NCBI RefSeq assembly: GCF_004345025.1
Contig: NZ_CP037745.1
Span: 3,162,001-3,226,000 of the forward strand
Direction: 5' to 3'
DNA length: 64,000 nt
From: Rheinheimera sp. D18
GTDB taxonomy: Bacteria > Pseudomonadota > Gammaproteobacteria > Enterobacterales > Alteromonadaceae
The notes under the pieces are model-generated. The model was not told the origin of the DNA, ran no database searches, and was given only the letters and a program-made list of their open reading frames with translations. Made by a program: the position numbers and the translations under genes. This document shows positions 8,644 through 20,801 of the stretch, piece after piece; position 1 is the stretch's first letter; each line of letters begins with the position of its first letter.

Positions 8644-8894
8644 ACCACGTATTAAATATCACCACCAACAACACACCGGCCATAGTTGAGCGCTTGCTGC
8701 AGGTTACGCGCTATCGCGGTTACGAGTTAGCCGGCTTAGAACTGGCAAGCCACGCTGATGCCAGCAGCTTATGTATAACGTTAACCGTTCGCAGCGATAA
8801 ACCTATTCAGCTGCTAACTAACCAACTGCATAAACTGTATGACATTCAGCAGCTAGAGCTGGTGTCTGCTGACTTAGCCATGTTAAGAGCTTAA
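8640..8894 (+). CDS. ilvM: acetolactate synthase small (regulatory) subunit
   Basis: This 84-residue ACT-domain protein is the expected size for IlvM (87 in E. coli) and overlaps the end of ilvG by four bases. The alternating beta-alpha pattern ([25 protein letters not shown], then LCITLTVRS) is typical of the subunit that activates the catalytic chain. It is identified mainly by position, size and ACT-like pattern. Confidence 0.9.
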   Translation: MNHVLNITTNNTPAIVERLLQVTRYRGYELAGLELASHADASSLCITLTVRSDKPIQLLTNQLHKLYDIQQLELVSADLAMLRA

Positions 8895-8936
8895 AGCTAT
8901 TTACCTTTTATTTTATTGAATACACGGAGCACCCTA

Positions 8937-10787
8937 ATGCCAAAGTTAAGATCCGCCACCGTTACTGAAGGCCGCAATATGGCGGGCGCGCGTGCACTAT
9001 GGCGCGCCACTGGCGTAAAAGACACCGATTTTGGCAAACCTATTGTTGCTGTCGTTAACTCTTTTGTTGAATTTGTACCCGGCCATGTGCATTTACGTGA
9101 TCTGGGTAAGCTGGTTGCGCGCAGCATTGAACAAGCCGGTGGTATTGCCAAAGAATTTAATACTATTGCCGTAGATGACGGCATTGCCATGGGTCACGGC
9201 GGCATGCTGTATAGCTTGCCATCACGCGAGCTGATCGCCGACTCGGTAGAATATATGATTAACGCGCACTGTGCCGATGCCATGGTGTGTATTTCTAACT
9301 GCGATAAAATTACCCCCGGTATGTTAATGGCGGCGCTACGGTTAAATATTCCGGTAGTATTTATTTCTGGCGGGCCAATGGAAGCCGGTAAAACCAAGCT
9401 GTCAGATCAAATTATTAAGCTAGATTTGGTAGATGCGATGGTATCAGCGGTTGACCCAAATGTTAGCGATGCCGACAGCGAAGAAATTGAGCGCAACGCT
9501 TGCCCCACTTGCGGCAGTTGTTCAGGCATGTTTACCGCCAACTCAATGAATTGCTTAGTTGAAGCCCTAGGCTTAGGCCAACCGGGCAATGGCTCGTTAT
9601 TAGCTACGCATGCCGATCGTAAAAGCCTATTTGAACAAGCCGGTTTTCGTATTATGGAACTATGCAATCGCTGGTACAAACACGACGATGCCAGCGCCTT
9701 ACCACGCAATATTGCCAACAAAGCCGCTTTTGAAAACGCCATGATGTTAGATATCGCCATGGGCGGCTCTACCAATACCGTGTTGCATTTACTAGCCGCG
9801 GCAATTGAAGGTGAAATTGATTTCTGCATGGCCGATATCGACCGTTTATCGCGCATTGTGCCGCATCTATGCAAGGTTGCGCCGTCAACGCCACTGTATC
9901 ATATGGAAGACGTGCATCGCGCCGGCGGCGTAATGGCCATTTTAGGCGAGCTTAACCGCGCCGGTTTATTAAACCCTAACGTGCCGCACATTGCCGGTAG
10001 CAGCCTTGGTGCAGTATTAGAGCAATGGGACATCACAACCACGTCTAATGAGCAGGCCAAACAAATGTACTTAGCCGGCCCAGCCGGTATTCGTACCACG
10101 CAAGCTTTCTCACAAAGTTGCCGCTACCCAACATTAGATGATGACCGCGAACAGGGCTGTATTCGTAGCAAAACCCATGCCTATTCGCAAGACGGTGGTT
10201 TAGCCGTGCTGTTTGGTAACTTAGCGCCAAACGGCTGTATTGTTAAAACCGCAGGCGTAGAAAAAGAAAGCCTAGTGTTTAGTGGTCGTGCACGTATTTT
10301 TGAAAGCCAAGAAGAGTCCGTTTCGGCTATTTTAAAAGGCCATATTGTTGCTGGCGACGTGGTAATTATTCGCTATGAAGGCCCTAAAGGCGGCCCAGGC
10401 ATGCAAGAAATGCTGTACCCAACCAGCTATTTAAAATCGATGGGGTTAGGTAAAGCCTGCGCGTTGATCACCGATGGCCGTTTTTCTGGCGGCACCTCTG
10501 GCTTGTCTATTGGCCACGTTTCACCCGAAGCCGCCAGTGGCGGTGCTATTGCCCTAGTGCAAGAAGGCGATACGATTAATATCGATATTCCACAACGCAG
10601 CATTAATATTGCCATTAGCGAGCAAGAGCTGGCAGAGCGTCGCAGCGCTATGGAGGCCAAAGGCAAGCAAGGCTGGAAACCAGAAAACCGCCAGCGTAGC
10701 GTAAGCACTGCGTTAAAGGCGTATGCCTTATTAGCTAGCAGTGCCGACAAAGGTGCCGTACGCGATCTAACCATGCTGGAGCAGTAA
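8937..10787 (+). CDS. ilvD: dihydroxy-acid dehydratase
   Basis: This 616-residue enzyme dehydrates 2,3-dihydroxy-isovalerate and -methylvalerate to the 2-oxoacids in branched-chain amino-acid synthesis. Iron-sulfur cluster and Mg2+ ligands are visible: [13 protein letters not shown] near residue 122 and [16 protein letters not shown] near residue 195, plus the C-terminal [22 protein letters not shown] chose the ATG at 8937 ([14 protein letters not shown]) because it follows GGAG and matches the E. coli start. A TTG 21 bases upstream is in frame but unlikely. No ilvE lies between ilvM and ilvD. Confidence 0.95.
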   Translation: MPKLRSATVTEGRNMAGARALWRATGVKDTDFGKPIVAVVNSFVEFVPGHVHLRDLGKLVARSIEQAGGIAKEFNTIAVDDGIAMGHGGMLYSLPSRELIADSVEYMINAHCADAMVCISNCDKITPGMLMAALRLNIPVVFISGGPMEAGKTKLSDQIIKLDLVDAMVSAVDPNVSDADSEEIERNACPTCGSCSGMFTANSMNCLVEALGLGQPGNGSLLATHADRKSLFEQAGFRIMELCNRWYKHDDASALPRNIANKAAFENAMMLDIAMGGSTNTVLHLLAAAIEGEIDFCMADIDRLSRIVPHLCKVAPSTPLYHMEDVHRAGGVMAILGELNRAGLLNPNVPHIAGSSLGAVLEQWDITTTSNEQAKQMYLAGPAGIRTTQAFSQSCRYPTLDDDREQGCIRSKTHAYSQDGGLAVLFGNLAPNGCIVKTAGVEKESLVFSGRARIFESQEESVSAILKGHIVAGDVVIIRYEGPKGGPGMQEMLYPTSYLKSMGLGKACALITDGRFSGGTSGLSIGHVSPEAASGGAIALVQEGDTINIDIPQRSINIAISEQELAERRSAMEAKGKQGWKPENRQRSVSTALKAYALLASSADKGAVRDLTMLEQ

Positions 10788-12355
10788 TGAGTAACCTAGC
10801 ACTAGCACAAGATGACAATACCGATAGCGAGCTAATGCAGCACTATCTGCGCGAAATATTACTCTCGCCAGTATACCAAGCCGCGGTTGAAACACCGCTT
10901 GATGCCATGCCCAAGTTAAGCCAACGCTTGGGCCATAACGTGCTATTAAAGCGTGAAGACAAACAACCAGTGCACTCGTTTAAACTGCGCGGTGCCTTTC
11001 ATAAACTACATAAAGTACAGCAGCAAAACCCAGAGGCGCGCATAGTGTGTGCATCCGCAGGCAACCATGCCCAAGGCGTAGCGTTATCGGCCAGTAAGTT
11101 GGGTTTAAACGCCACCATTGTTATGCCTATTACCACGCCAGAAATAAAGGTTGCGGCGGTTAAAGCCTTAGGTGGCAATGTAGTGCTACATGGTACCGCC
11201 TTTGATGAAGCCAATAGCTATGCTATTAACCTCGCTAAAACCGAAGGCGCACAATATATTCCGCCGTTTGACGATGCCGATGTTATTGCCGGGCAAGGTA
11301 CAGTTGCCAAAGAGTTATTAAGCCAGCATAACCAGCTAAACACGGTGTTTATTCCGGTTGGCGGCGGCGGTTTATTGGCTGGCATGGCGGTATATATCAA
11401 AGCCATACAACCTAATGTACGCGTAATAGGCGTTGAACCAGAAGATGCCGCCTGCTTAAAAGCTGCGTTGCATGCTGGCGAACCGGTAACGCTGGGGCGA
11501 GTAGGCTTATTTGCCGACGGCGTGGCGGTAAAGCGTATCGGTAACGAAACCTTTAACCTTGCCAAACGGTTTTGCGATGACGTTATCACGGTAACTAGCG
11601 ATGAAATATGCGCGGCAATTAAAGATATTTTTGATGATTTACGTGCCGTAGCTGAACCCGCCGGCGCTTTAGCCTTAGCCGGTTTAAAAAAATACAGCCA
11701 ACAACGGCCAAGTAGTGTGCTAGCTAAACCACAACAACTGGCCGCGGTGCTAAGTGGCGCTAACCTTAATTTTGATACCCTACGTTATGTGTCAGAGCGC
11801 TGTGAGCTAGGCGAGAAAAAAGAAGCAGTTTTCGCGGTAACGATACCCGAAGAAAAAGGTAGCTTTCGTCGCTTTTGCCAAACCTTGGGTGGGCGCGCGA
11901 TCACAGAGTTTAACTACCGCTACGCCAGTGATAATAAAGCGCATATTTTTGTTGGTATAAAACTACGTTATGGCCAGCAAGAATTAAATACCGTAACCAC
12001 ACTGCTTGCTGAAGCCGGCTACGATTTTCAAGATCTATCCGACGACGAACTAGCCAAGCTGCATGTACGCTATATGGTCGGCGGTATGCCGCCACGGCAA
12101 ATAACCGAGCAGGTATATCAGTTTAATTTTCCAGAATACCCTGGCGCGTTAATGAATTTTTTAAATACCTTAGGGGAACACTGGAACATCACCTTATTTC
12201 ATTACCGTAACCACGGCGCCGCTACTGGCGATGTGCTAGCCGGGTTTGAAATAGCCGAGCATGCTGATATTAAACCGCACTTAGAAACACTAGGTTACCA
12301 ATACCAGCTGGTTAGCAATAACCGCAGCTATCAAACATTTTTAACGGCTGTTTGA
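10787..12355 (+). CDS. ilvA: threonine ammonia-lyase, biosynthetic
   Basis: This 522-residue PLP enzyme converts threonine to 2-oxobutyrate, the committed step to isoleucine. The PLP lysine lies in HSFKLRGAFHK near residue 67, the phosphate-binding glycine loop is VGGGGLLAGMA near 192, and two ACT-like regulatory domains follow in the last 180 residues, as in feedback-inhibited IlvA. The ATG overlaps the ilvD TAA by one base, so it is the last gene of the ilvLGMDA operon. Confidence 0.95.
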   Translation: MSNLALAQDDNTDSELMQHYLREILLSPVYQAAVETPLDAMPKLSQRLGHNVLLKREDKQPVHSFKLRGAFHKLHKVQQQNPEARIVCASAGNHAQGVALSASKLGLNATIVMPITTPEIKVAAVKALGGNVVLHGTAFDEANSYAINLAKTEGAQYIPPFDDADVIAGQGTVAKELLSQHNQLNTVFIPVGGGGLLAGMAVYIKAIQPNVRVIGVEPEDAACLKAALHAGEPVTLGRVGLFADGVAVKRIGNETFNLAKRFCDDVITVTSDEICAAIKDIFDDLRAVAEPAGALALAGLKKYSQQRPSSVLAKPQQLAAVLSGANLNFDTLRYVSERCELGEKKEAVFAVTIPEEKGSFRRFCQTLGGRAITEFNYRYASDNKAHIFVGIKLRYGQQELNTVTTLLAEAGYDFQDLSDDELAKLHVRYMVGGMPPRQITEQVYQFNFPEYPGALMNFLNTLGEHWNITLFHYRNHGAATGDVLAGFEIAEHADIKPHLETLGYQYQLVSNNRSYQTFLTAV

Positions 12356-12457
12356 AAGCTTAATATTAAGCGCTCGGCTTTAATGGCCAGCCGTAGCTTG
12401 TTGGTAGTAAGTCTGATTTTGCTACTGAGAAAAAATAGCTAGCGGCAAATACCGCCG

Positions 12458-12775
12458 TTAAATACCCGTAACCAGAAAATCTATCGCGGCAATAATTTCA
12501 TCTCGATAAGAGGTTATTGAGCATTCGTGTATTTTTAAAAAGCTCGCAGATACGCTGGTGATCTGGTGCGTTAACACAGCGTAATCCTTATGCTTTATTT
12601 TGATAACCGGGCAAAGATTATTAGGGAAGCTTTTATCTGATGTGCTTGCTGGGGTTAGCGGAATTACAACTCTGCTATTTAATGTATCAAGTAGGCCAGT
12701 TTGGATATTAATAAAATAAGGGTACGTTTTATTTGTACCCTTATCAGTATTCACGTATACGTCAAACTGTTTCAT
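12458..12775 (-). CDS. ccdB: CcdB family type II toxin
   Basis: This 105-residue protein aligns along its length with CcdB gyrase poisons: MKQFDVYVN at the start, the TYPYFINIQTGLLDTL region, RVVIPLTP, and DFLVTGI at the C-terminus. In the F-plasmid toxin the last three residues are Trp-Gly-Ile and are important for gyrase binding. Here the tryptophan position is threonine, as in chromosomal CcdB versions I recall from Vibrio. The start overlaps the antitoxin stop by one base. Gyrase activity is plausible but not shown. Confidence 0.85.
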   Translation of the reverse strand: MKQFDVYVNTDKGTNKTYPYFINIQTGLLDTLNSRVVIPLTPASTSDKSFPNNLCPVIKIKHKDYAVLTHQITSVSASFLKIHECSITSYRDEIIAAIDFLVTGI

Positions 12776-13020
12776 TAAAAGGCTCTGTGCTTATCAGCAA
12801 AAAGGCCACTATTCTCAGCAAGCTCATTGCAAGCATCGATAGCGTGCTGGTTGTCCTCTAGCCATTGTTTACGCCGCTCGGTACGTATCTTCTCGGTAAG
12901 CGCCTGCTCTAGCGTTGCAGATAAATTTATTTTCAAAGCACGAGCCTCAGCCAACAACTCTTTATTGATACTAAGGTTCGCTGGCTTTTTAGCGGTGTGT
13001 TTATCAGTTATCGGTTGCAT
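12775..13020 (-). CDS. ccdA: CcdA family antitoxin
   Basis: This 81-residue protein has an N-terminal ribbon-helix-helix-like part (KPANLSINKELLAEARALKINLS) and a C-terminal charged toxin-binding tail (RRKQWLEDNQHAIDACNELAENSGLF). Both are typical of CcdA. It precedes ccdB directly, the usual antitoxin-first order, and would neutralise the toxin and repress the promoter. The pair sits alone between ilvA and the RND operon, so it looks like a small horizontally acquired module. Confidence 0.87.
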   Translation of the reverse strand: MQPITDKHTAKKPANLSINKELLAEARALKINLSATLEQALTEKIRTERRKQWLEDNQHAIDACNELAENSGLFADKHRAF

Positions 13021-13123
13021 CAGCTTTGCTCACAACATCGGTTATACGCATTGATCATGCGCACTAGCCTAGTAGCGTGCATTTAACAAGTCAAGCAAAC
13101 CAAGGCATAAATATTAGGTTTTG

Positions 13124-16100
13124 CTATTGCTCGGCCTTCACCGAGCTAGTTACGCTTTTACGCCGCAGTTTGCTAATTAACAAGTACATTGCTGGCGTAG
13201 TGTACAGCGTTAAAAACTGACTTAATAACAAGCCTCCGACAATAGTAATACCTAGCGGCTGGCGCAGTTCTGAACCCTCGCCACTGCCTAATAATAACGG
13301 CAATGCGCCTAATAGGGCGGCAAAGTTGGTCATTAAAATTGGCCGTAACCGTTGCTGGGCGGCCAAGGCTACTGCGTCTTTGGCCGACAAGCCCTGTTGG
13401 CGCTCGGCTGCCAGTGCAAAGTCGACTAGCAGAATTGCGTTTTTCATTACAATGCCAATAAGTAAAAATAAGCCGAGCAAGGCAATTAAGCTAAAATCAC
13501 TATTGGTAACATACAAGGCTAATACCGCACCCAGCGCGGCACAGGGTAAGGTAGATAAAATAGTTAACGGTTGCAGCAGGCTTTCGTACAATACACCAAG
13601 CAGCAAATACACCGCGACAATAACACCGACAACTAGCCAAGTTTGGTCGCTAGAGCTAAACATGGCATTACGCTGATTTGCGCCACTAATAGCGTGTATT
13701 GCGCCTGGCACCATTAGCTCGGCTAAAGCTTGGTCTATGGCAGCAGACGCTTCATCTACCGTAACGCCGTCAGCTAAACCATAACCAATATTTACCGAGG
13801 CAAACTGGCCGTCGTGCTGCACGCGGTCTTGCACTAAACCATATTGATAACTCGCCACCGCTGATAACGGAATTTGATTGCCGTTTGCCGTTATTATTTG
13901 CAGTTGCTGCAACACCTCTGGCTGCGCGGTATAACCCGGCATTAGCTCCATTACCACACGGTATTGGTTTTGCTGATCATATAACGTAGCCACTTGGCGC
14001 TGTGAAAATGAGTTATTCAGCAAGGTAGCAATAGTACGCATATCAACGCCTAAGCGCTGTGCGGCTTCACGGTCAATATGCAGTTCTACTTGCTGCGCAT
14101 CTTCACCACCGGGTGTACTAACGTCGACAAGCTGCGGTATTTCTTGCAGTTTTTCGCCAACTTTTTTCCCCCATTGGCGCAACAAGGCTAAATCATCTGA
14201 CAATAGCTGCACTTCGTAGTCGCTACGGCTAAATGGTGATGACAAGCGAATATCTTGGTCGACGTTCATAAATAAGATGCCACCGGGTTCTTTCGGGGCG
14301 GTGTTGCGCAGGCGATCGACCACGGCACGCGCTGAAATTTTTCGCTCGGCTAATGGCTTTAACCTTACCCGCATCCACGAGTTACTTACGCCGGTATTAC
14401 CACCCGCAGAGCCGGTAACATCGGCAACCGCGGGGTCTTTAAGAACATGCTGGCGGAATATTTCTATTTTTGGTTGCATCATTTGATAAGAGGCACCATC
14501 GTCGCCACGAACAAAACCGTTTAGCTGCCCAGTATCTTGCTCAGGCAATAGCCCCGACGGCACCTTGCTATACAGCCAACCGCCAGCGGCAAATAGCAGC
14601 ACTAGCAGCAGTAACAACCAACGATAATGGTTAAGACCAATATCGATACTACGCCGATAAGCATTACTTAACCGTGAAAACAGCCCTGGCGATTGCTCAG
14701 CTTGCATCGGTTTTAGCAATAAAGCCGACAAACTTGGCGTAAGGGTTAACGATACCAGCAGCGAAATAACCATAGCCGCCACTAAGGTAATAGAAAACTC
14801 GCGGAACAAGCGTTCAACCAAGCCACCCATAAATAAAATAGATAAGAAAATAACAATCAGTGCTAGGTTCATACCCAATAAGGTAAAGCCAACTTCAGCC
14901 ACACCTTGCCTTGCCGCCTGCAATGGCGTTAAGCCACGCTCTAAATGGCGGCGTATGTTTTCAACCACTACAATAGCGTCGTCGACGACTAAACCGGTAG
15001 CTACTATTAGTGCCATAACCGATAAGTTATTTAGTGAAAAATCGCACAGATACATTACGGTAAAAGAACCAATTAGCGCGATAGGTATAGTTAGGCTTGG
15101 TATTAACGCACTGCGTAAATTACCTAAAAACACCCATACCACTAACACCACTAAACCGACCGAAATAATTAAGCTTACTTGGGCTTCTTCTAGCGTGGCA
15201 CGGATCACTGGGCTGCGGTCCATCACTACGGCTAAATCGGCACCGGCCGGGGTTAATGACTGCAATAGCGGTAATTGGGCATAAATTGCATCTATGGTTT
15301 CAACAATATTAGCGCCACTACGGCGGCTGACCAGCAAAATAACCGCGTCTTTATCGTTATGAAAACCCGAGCTATAGCGGTTTTCAGTAGAGTCGGTAAC
15401 TAAGGCGACGTCAGATAAACGAATGGCTGCGCCAGCAACGTATTTCACCACCAGATCTTGATAGTCTGAGGCTTGGCGTTGGGTTTCACTGGTGGCTATT
15501 TGCCAGCGATGCACGTCAGATTCTAATACGCCAAGCGCCACTGAGGCGTTAGCAGAGCTAATAGCAGAGCGCACTTCGTCTAGCGCCACGCCATAGTGCG
15601 CCAACATGCCGGGGTTTAGTTGCACCCTTACCGCAGGTAACGACGAGCCACTAACTTCAACTTCACCAACGCCAGTAATGCGTGATAATTTTTGTGCTAA
15701 TACCGTAGTGGCGTTGTCATACAGCAGGCTGCCCGACAGATGACCAGAGCTTAACGCTAACGCCATAATAGGGGCTTGTGACGGGTTAAACTTGCGATAC
15801 ACCGGGTTACCGGGCATGCCGGACGGCAGCTGGCCGCGCGCTGCGTTAATAGCCGCCTGCACTTCACGCGCCGCATCGTCAACGTTACGGTCAAGCTCAA
15901 ACTCTAGCCGTACTTGGGCAGAACCTTGGCTACTTGATGAACTAATACGGCGAATGCCCGAAATACTGCCCAAAGCCCGCTCTAATGGCGTAGCAACTGT
16001 TGCCGCCATACTTTCTGGGCTAGCACCGGGTAAGTTGGCACTAACCACAATCATGGGAAAGTCGATAGCTGGCAGTGGTGAAACTGGCAATAGCCGCCAG

Positions 16101-16183
16101 CTGAGCAAACCCAGCAACATAATGGCAATAGCAATTAGCGCGCTAGCGACTGGCCGCTGAATAAAAGGCTGCGCTAGGTTCAT
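13124..16183 (-). CDS. RND efflux pump inner-membrane subunit (MdtC-like)
   Basis: This 1019-residue HAE1-family transporter has twelve predicted membrane segments and two large periplasmic loops. The proton-relay region of TM4 reads [16 protein letters not shown], with the two aspartates. N-terminal [19 protein letters not shown] is typical of MdtC-type subunits. Its start overlaps the stop of the upstream RND subunit gene by four bases. MdtB and MdtC form a mixed trimer, so these two genes probably do as well. No outer-membrane factor gene is adjacent, so the pump would use a TolC-like channel from elsewhere. Confidence 0.88.
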   Translation of the reverse strand: MNLAQPFIQRPVASALIAIAIMLLGLLSWRLLPVSPLPAIDFPMIVVSANLPGASPESMAATVATPLERALGSISGIRRISSSSSQGSAQVRLEFELDRNVDDAAREVQAAINAARGQLPSGMPGNPVYRKFNPSQAPIMALALSSGHLSGSLLYDNATTVLAQKLSRITGVGEVEVSGSSLPAVRVQLNPGMLAHYGVALDEVRSAISSANASVALGVLESDVHRWQIATSETQRQASDYQDLVVKYVAGAAIRLSDVALVTDSTENRYSSGFHNDKDAVILLVSRRSGANIVETIDAIYAQLPLLQSLTPAGADLAVVMDRSPVIRATLEEAQVSLIISVGLVVLVVWVFLGNLRSALIPSLTIPIALIGSFTVMYLCDFSLNNLSVMALIVATGLVVDDAIVVVENIRRHLERGLTPLQAARQGVAEVGFTLLGMNLALIVIFLSILFMGGLVERLFREFSITLVAAMVISLLVSLTLTPSLSALLLKPMQAEQSPGLFSRLSNAYRRSIDIGLNHYRWLLLLLVLLFAAGGWLYSKVPSGLLPEQDTGQLNGFVRGDDGASYQMMQPKIEIFRQHVLKDPAVADVTGSAGGNTGVSNSWMRVRLKPLAERKISARAVVDRLRNTAPKEPGGILFMNVDQDIRLSSPFSRSDYEVQLLSDDLALLRQWGKKVGEKLQEIPQLVDVSTPGGEDAQQVELHIDREAAQRLGVDMRTIATLLNNSFSQRQVATLYDQQNQYRVVMELMPGYTAQPEVLQQLQIITANGNQIPLSAVASYQYGLVQDRVQHDGQFASVNIGYGLADGVTVDEASAAIDQALAELMVPGAIHAISGANQRNAMFSSSDQTWLVVGVIVAVYLLLGVLYESLLQPLTILSTLPCAALGAVLALYVTNSDFSLIALLGLFLLIGIVMKNAILLVDFALAAERQQGLSAKDAVALAAQQRLRPILMTNFAALLGALPLLLGSGEGSELRQPLGITIVGGLLLSQFLTLYTTPAMYLLISKLRRKSVTSSVKAEQ

Positions 16184-19100
16184 ACCGCGCTTGCCTCTGT
16201 ATCTGCTAGCGCAGGGCGCTTGCTTACCAAACGGTCAAACCATAAATACACTACCGGCGTGGTAAAGAGTGTTAGCACTTGGCTAACTAACAAACCACCC
16301 ACCATAACTAAACCTAGCGGTTGGCGCAGTTCGGCACCAGAACCACTAGCTAGCAACAGTGGCAAGGCACCAAACAATGCCGCTAGGGTGGTCATTAAAA
16401 TAGGCCTAAAGCGCATTAATGCGGCTTGATAAATAGCGGCTTCAGGCGTCATACCTTGGTTACGCTGGGCGTCTAGGGCAAAGTCGACCATCATAATGCC
16501 GTTTTTCTTAACTAAACCAATTAGTAGCACTATGCCGATAACCGCAATTAAATCGAGCGGTTGGCCAGTAATAAGTAAAGCCAATAAGGCGCCCACCGTT
16601 GCGGATGGTAGCGTAGATAAAATAGTTACTGGGTGAATTAGGCTCTCGTATAAAATACCTAACACGATATACATAGTAACAATGGCCGCTAGCACCAACC
16701 ATAAGGTATTACTAAGCGAGGCACGAAAGGCTTCAGCTGCGCCTTGAAAGGTAAGCTCAACTTCTGGTGGCATTTGTAACTGGTGCTGCACCGCTTCTAT
16801 TGCCTCAATTGCCTCACCTAAGGAATAACCCTGCGCCAAGTTAAATGACAAGGTTACCGCCGGAAATTGGCCTTGCTGGTTAATAAGCAACCGTGCCGGT
16901 CGTTGCGATACGGTAGCCACTGAAGATAACGGCACACTGGCACCGCTGCTGGTGGTTAAATACAGCTTGTCTAAGGCATCTAGCCCTTGCACCTGCGCTG
17001 GGTCAACCTCTAGCACCACCCGATACTGATTCGACTGCGTAAATAAGGTTGAAACTTGCCGTTGGCTATAGGCACTTTGTAACACCGAGCTAATTTGCGA
17101 AACACTTAGCCCTAAGCGTGCGGCCGCAGTGCGGTCAATATCAATGTACGCTTGCAAGCCTTGCCATTGTAAGTCGTGCGCCACCTCAGATAATTCAGGC
17201 CGCTGTTGCAAGGCATCAACTAATTCTGGCAACCACTGGCTTAGCACCGCATGCTCTGGCGTGCTTAACGTAAACTGATACTGAGTACGACTAACTCTAT
17301 CTTCAATACTCAGTTCCTGCACCGGCTGAAACCAACCTTTAATGCCAGGCACTGCTAGCACCTGCTGTTCAAGCTGGCGAATAATTTCAACCACCGACTG
17401 CGATCGCTGCTCGTGTGGTTTTAAATTAATAAGAATACGCCCGCTGTTAATACTGCTATTGCTGCCGTCGACACCAATAAACGACGATAAGCTGCTTACC
17501 GCGTCATGAGTTAGCATATTTGCGGCAAGCTCTTGCTGACGCATTGCCATAGCGGCAAAAGAAATATCCTGCGGCGCTTCGGTAATAACCTGAATTACAC
17601 CGCTGTCTTGCACCGGAAAGAAGCCTTTGGGCACCGCCATATATAAACCAGCGGTTAATGCCACTGTGGCTAGCATGGTTGCCATAGTTAAGCGCTGATG
17701 CTGTAACACCCATTGTAATGCTAACGCATAGCGGTTAATTACTCGTTGCATCAGGCTGTTTTCTTGTTCATGTGCCGGCAGTGTAGTAAGCAAGCGCGCA
17801 CAAAGCATTGGCGTAAGCGTTAATGACACCACCAACGAAATTAAAATAGCCACGGCTAAGGTAGCCGCAAATTCAAAGAATAAACGCCCCACCACGTCGG
17901 CCATAAATAACAGCGGAATAAGTACGGCAATTAAGGAGAAGGTAAGTGAAATAAGCGTAAAGCCAATTTCCTTTGCGCCTTTAAACGCTGCTTCATGCGG
18001 CGACGCACCTTGCTCACGGTGCCGTGCAATGTTTTCTAACATCACTATGGCATCGTCAACCACAAAGCCGGTGGCAATAGTTAGTGCCATTAATGTTAGG
18101 TTATTAATAGAAAAATCGAGCAGCAACATAACGGCAAAGGTGCCCACTAACGATAAGGGCACGGCTAAGCTGGGAATAATAGTCGCCGGAATAGTACGTA
18201 AAAAAGCGAAGGTAACTAAAATAACTAAGAAAATAGCAAACAGCAGCTCTTTTTGTACGTCGCGTACTGACGCGCGAATACTGTTGGTACGGTCGGTTAA
18301 TACCGTAACATTTACCGCGGCCGGCATAGTAGCCGTAAGCTGCGGTAATAAAGCCTGAACTTGATCAGCCACGTCAATAACGTTAGCGCCTGGTTGGCGT
18401 TGAATATTCAGCAACACCGCAGGTTGGCTATTGGCCCAGGCCGCTAAAAAGCGGTCTTCTGCGCCTTGCTCTACCGTAGCCACATCTTGCAATCGCACGG
18501 GTGCGCCGCCACGCCACGCAATGACCAAGTTTTCATACTCGGCCACATCGCGAATTTGATCATTAGCATCTAACATGGTTGAGCGAAACGGCCCGTCAAA
18601 GCTACCCTTTGGCTGGTTAGTATTCGCCGCAGCAATAGCCGAGCGTAAGGTGTCTAAACTTAGGTTCATATTGGCCAGTGCAGCAGGGTTAGCCTTAACC
18701 CTAATAGCGGGGCGTTGGCCCCCGGCTAGGCTAATCATGCCAACACCGGGCAACTGCGCCAGTTTTTGCGCCATACGGGTATCAACAAGGTCATATACCT
18801 GCGGCAATGGCAGCGTATCTGAGGTTATTGCTAAGGTAAGAATAGGTGCATCGGCTGGGTTAACTTTGCGATAAATTGGCGGTGTGGGTAAGTCAGACGG
18901 CAATAACGACGACGCCGTGTTAATAGCGGCTTGCACTTCTTGTTCAGCCACGCCCATTTCAACCACTAGCGCAAACTGCAAGGTAATAACCGAGGCGCCA
19001 GCTGAACTGCTAGACGACATTTGCTTTAAACCGGGTATTTGCCCTAAACGCCGCTCTAGTGGCGCTGTAACGGTGCGCGCCATAATGTCGGGGCTAGCGC

Positions 19101-19257
19101 CGGGGTTAAAGCTAAACACCTGAATAATGGGGTAATCAACCTGCGGCAGCGCCGCAACTGGCAACATACGCCAGCTAAGAATACCCGCAATTAAAATAGC
19201 CAGCATCAGCAAAGAGGTGGCAACGGGGCGCATAATAAACGGGCGAGACATATTCAT
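16180..19257 (-). CDS. RND efflux pump inner-membrane subunit (MdtB-like)
   Basis: This 1025-residue HAE1-family protein is paralogous to the following gene. It begins [22 protein letters not shown] and contains the TM4 proton-relay sequence [16 protein letters not shown]. It resembles MdtB, the first RND subunit of the MdtABC pump. The gene lies 10 bases downstream of the membrane-fusion protein gene and overlaps the next RND gene by four bases, so all three are co-transcribed. The substrates are not evident from sequence. In enterobacteria MdtABC exports bile salts and novobiocin. Confidence 0.88.
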   Translation of the reverse strand: MNMSRPFIMRPVATSLLMLAILIAGILSWRMLPVAALPQVDYPIIQVFSFNPGASPDIMARTVTAPLERRLGQIPGLKQMSSSSSAGASVITLQFALVVEMGVAEQEVQAAINTASSLLPSDLPTPPIYRKVNPADAPILTLAITSDTLPLPQVYDLVDTRMAQKLAQLPGVGMISLAGGQRPAIRVKANPAALANMNLSLDTLRSAIAAANTNQPKGSFDGPFRSTMLDANDQIRDVAEYENLVIAWRGGAPVRLQDVATVEQGAEDRFLAAWANSQPAVLLNIQRQPGANVIDVADQVQALLPQLTATMPAAVNVTVLTDRTNSIRASVRDVQKELLFAIFLVILVTFAFLRTIPATIIPSLAVPLSLVGTFAVMLLLDFSINNLTLMALTIATGFVVDDAIVMLENIARHREQGASPHEAAFKGAKEIGFTLISLTFSLIAVLIPLLFMADVVGRLFFEFAATLAVAILISLVVSLTLTPMLCARLLTTLPAHEQENSLMQRVINRYALALQWVLQHQRLTMATMLATVALTAGLYMAVPKGFFPVQDSGVIQVITEAPQDISFAAMAMRQQELAANMLTHDAVSSLSSFIGVDGSNSSINSGRILINLKPHEQRSQSVVEIIRQLEQQVLAVPGIKGWFQPVQELSIEDRVSRTQYQFTLSTPEHAVLSQWLPELVDALQQRPELSEVAHDLQWQGLQAYIDIDRTAAARLGLSVSQISSVLQSAYSQRQVSTLFTQSNQYRVVLEVDPAQVQGLDALDKLYLTTSSGASVPLSSVATVSQRPARLLINQQGQFPAVTLSFNLAQGYSLGEAIEAIEAVQHQLQMPPEVELTFQGAAEAFRASLSNTLWLVLAAIVTMYIVLGILYESLIHPVTILSTLPSATVGALLALLITGQPLDLIAVIGIVLLIGLVKKNGIMMVDFALDAQRNQGMTPEAAIYQAALMRFRPILMTTLAALFGALPLLLASGSGAELRQPLGLVMVGGLLVSQVLTLFTTPVVYLWFDRLVSKRPALADTEASAV

Positions 19258-19267
19258 CGTCTGTTCC

Positions 19268-20425
19268 TTATTGCGCTGACGCAGCGGTGTCGCTTATTAC
19301 TTCTACCGCGCGACCTGGCCGTAACCGATCTAGCCCTTCTAACACCACTTGCTCACCACCGGTTAAGCCGCCGGTTACGGCAATCACGCCATTATCTGCC
19401 GCGCCCAGCTGTATTTGGCGAATTTGCGCTTTGTTTTGCTCAATAATATACACATAGGTACCGGCCGAGCCGTATTGCACCGCATCTTGTGGTACAGAAA
19501 TAACACCTTGCAGCTGGGCAATATTCAGCCTGACGTTAACAAACTGGTTTGGAAACAGCTCTTCCTGCTGATTAGCAAACTCGGCTTTTAAGCGCAAGGT
19601 ACCAGTGGCAATATCAATTTGGTTATCCAGTGTGGTTAGCACACCACGGCTTAATAACTGCTGCTCATCTCTGTCCCACGCCTCTACCGTTAAGCTATTG
19701 CCTACACGCACGGCATCGCGCACCGCTAGCAGTTGCCGCTCTGGAATAGAAAACACCACGTTAATTGGTGCGCTTTGGGTAATAGTAACTATACCTTCGC
19801 TGTCATTGGCTTGTACTAGGTTACCTACGTCAACCCGGCGCAGGCCCAAACGGCCACTAATTGGCGCATGAATACGGGTATAAGACAGTTGTAATTTAGC
19901 GGCATCAATTTGCGCTTGGTTACTTTTTAACGCGCCAGTAAGCTGGGCTACTAAAGCTTGCTGCTGGTTAAACTGTTGGGCAGATATAGAGTTTTGTTTA
20001 CGCAAGGTGCTGTACAGCGCTAAATCTTGTTCAGCGTTTTTAAGCTGGGCTAAGTTTTGCTCTTGCTGGCCTTGGGCTTGGGCTAATTGTATTTGATAAT
20101 CGGCAGCGTCTATTTGCGCCAGCAACTGGCCTTGCTCAACCTTATCGCCCTCTTTAAAAGTTAGTTGCTGCAACGGCCCAGATACTCGGCTGCGCACTAC
20201 CACAGTATTAATTGGCGTAACCGTACCTATGGTTTTAACTTGTACGCGTAAATCAGCAAGCTCAGCCTTTACTACCCGCACCGGCACCGGCATGGCCCAA
20301 GGGCTCATTGGGCCTCTGGGCCGTTTTGCTGCTGTTGTCGGCTCTGCCGCCGGCCAAAACCAATACGCTGCTGCCACTACAATAACCAAGCCAGTAACCA
20401 GTAAAGGTTTTTTGAATGCTGCCAT
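19268..20425 (-). CDS. RND efflux membrane-fusion (periplasmic adaptor) protein, MdtA-like
   Basis: This adaptor of about 385 residues starts [24 protein letters not shown], a membrane anchor or signal sequence. A lipoyl-like half-motif ([20 protein letters not shown]), a glutamine-rich coiled-coil hairpin near residues 110-170 and a second lipoyl half ([18 protein letters not shown]) follow. I chose the ATG at 20425 because AGGAAGT precedes it. A longer start at 20443 is possible. It is the first gene of the mdtABC-like operon and would link the inner-membrane pump to an outer-membrane channel. Confidence 0.88.
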   Translation of the reverse strand: MAAFKKPLLVTGLVIVVAAAYWFWPAAEPTTAAKRPRGPMSPWAMPVPVRVVKAELADLRVQVKTIGTVTPINTVVVRSRVSGPLQQLTFKEGDKVEQGQLLAQIDAADYQIQLAQAQGQQEQNLAQLKNAEQDLALYSTLRKQNSISAQQFNQQQALVAQLTGALKSNQAQIDAAKLQLSYTRIHAPISGRLGLRRVDVGNLVQANDSEGIVTITQSAPINVVFSIPERQLLAVRDAVRVGNSLTVEAWDRDEQQLLSRGVLTTLDNQIDIATGTLRLKAEFANQQEELFPNQFVNVRLNIAQLQGVISVPQDAVQYGSAGTYVYIIEQNKAQIRQIQLGAADNGVIAVTGGLTGGEQVVLEGLDRLRPGRAVEVISDTAASAQ

Positions 20426-20801
20426 TTGTACTTCCTGTCGCATAAACTAAATTTGTTAACACTATAATGCCATGCTAACCCAGCCTCAACGCAGTAACTG
20501 TCAAGATAAGGTAAAGATTGTCGCAGTATCGGCAAAGAGGGGAAATATAGCGGTGAATGGTAAAGCTTAATACACAAATATGCGGCTACGAGATCACAAC
20601 TCTATACAATTTATAACTAAGAAAATTGCTAAGATAACTCAAAATAAACTTGGCCTATACATCAGAATTTTAACGAAATGCTTTGCTGCTCGTTTTAGCT
20701 ATTAGGTAAATATACCACTATCATTCATTACTATATTCAGCCAGTAAGCTTGCTCAGTAGTAGGCTAAACTAGAACTCTCCCCCCTTCAGGAGGGAAAAA
20801 C
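20426..20801. other. divergent intergenic region
   Basis: AT-rich spacer of 376 bases between the mdtABC-like operon and hdhA, which are transcribed away from each other. It must hold both promoters. A purine-rich ribosome-binding site (AGGAGGG) lies just before the hdhA ATG. I see no other gene, repeat or clear operator. Confidence 0.5.
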
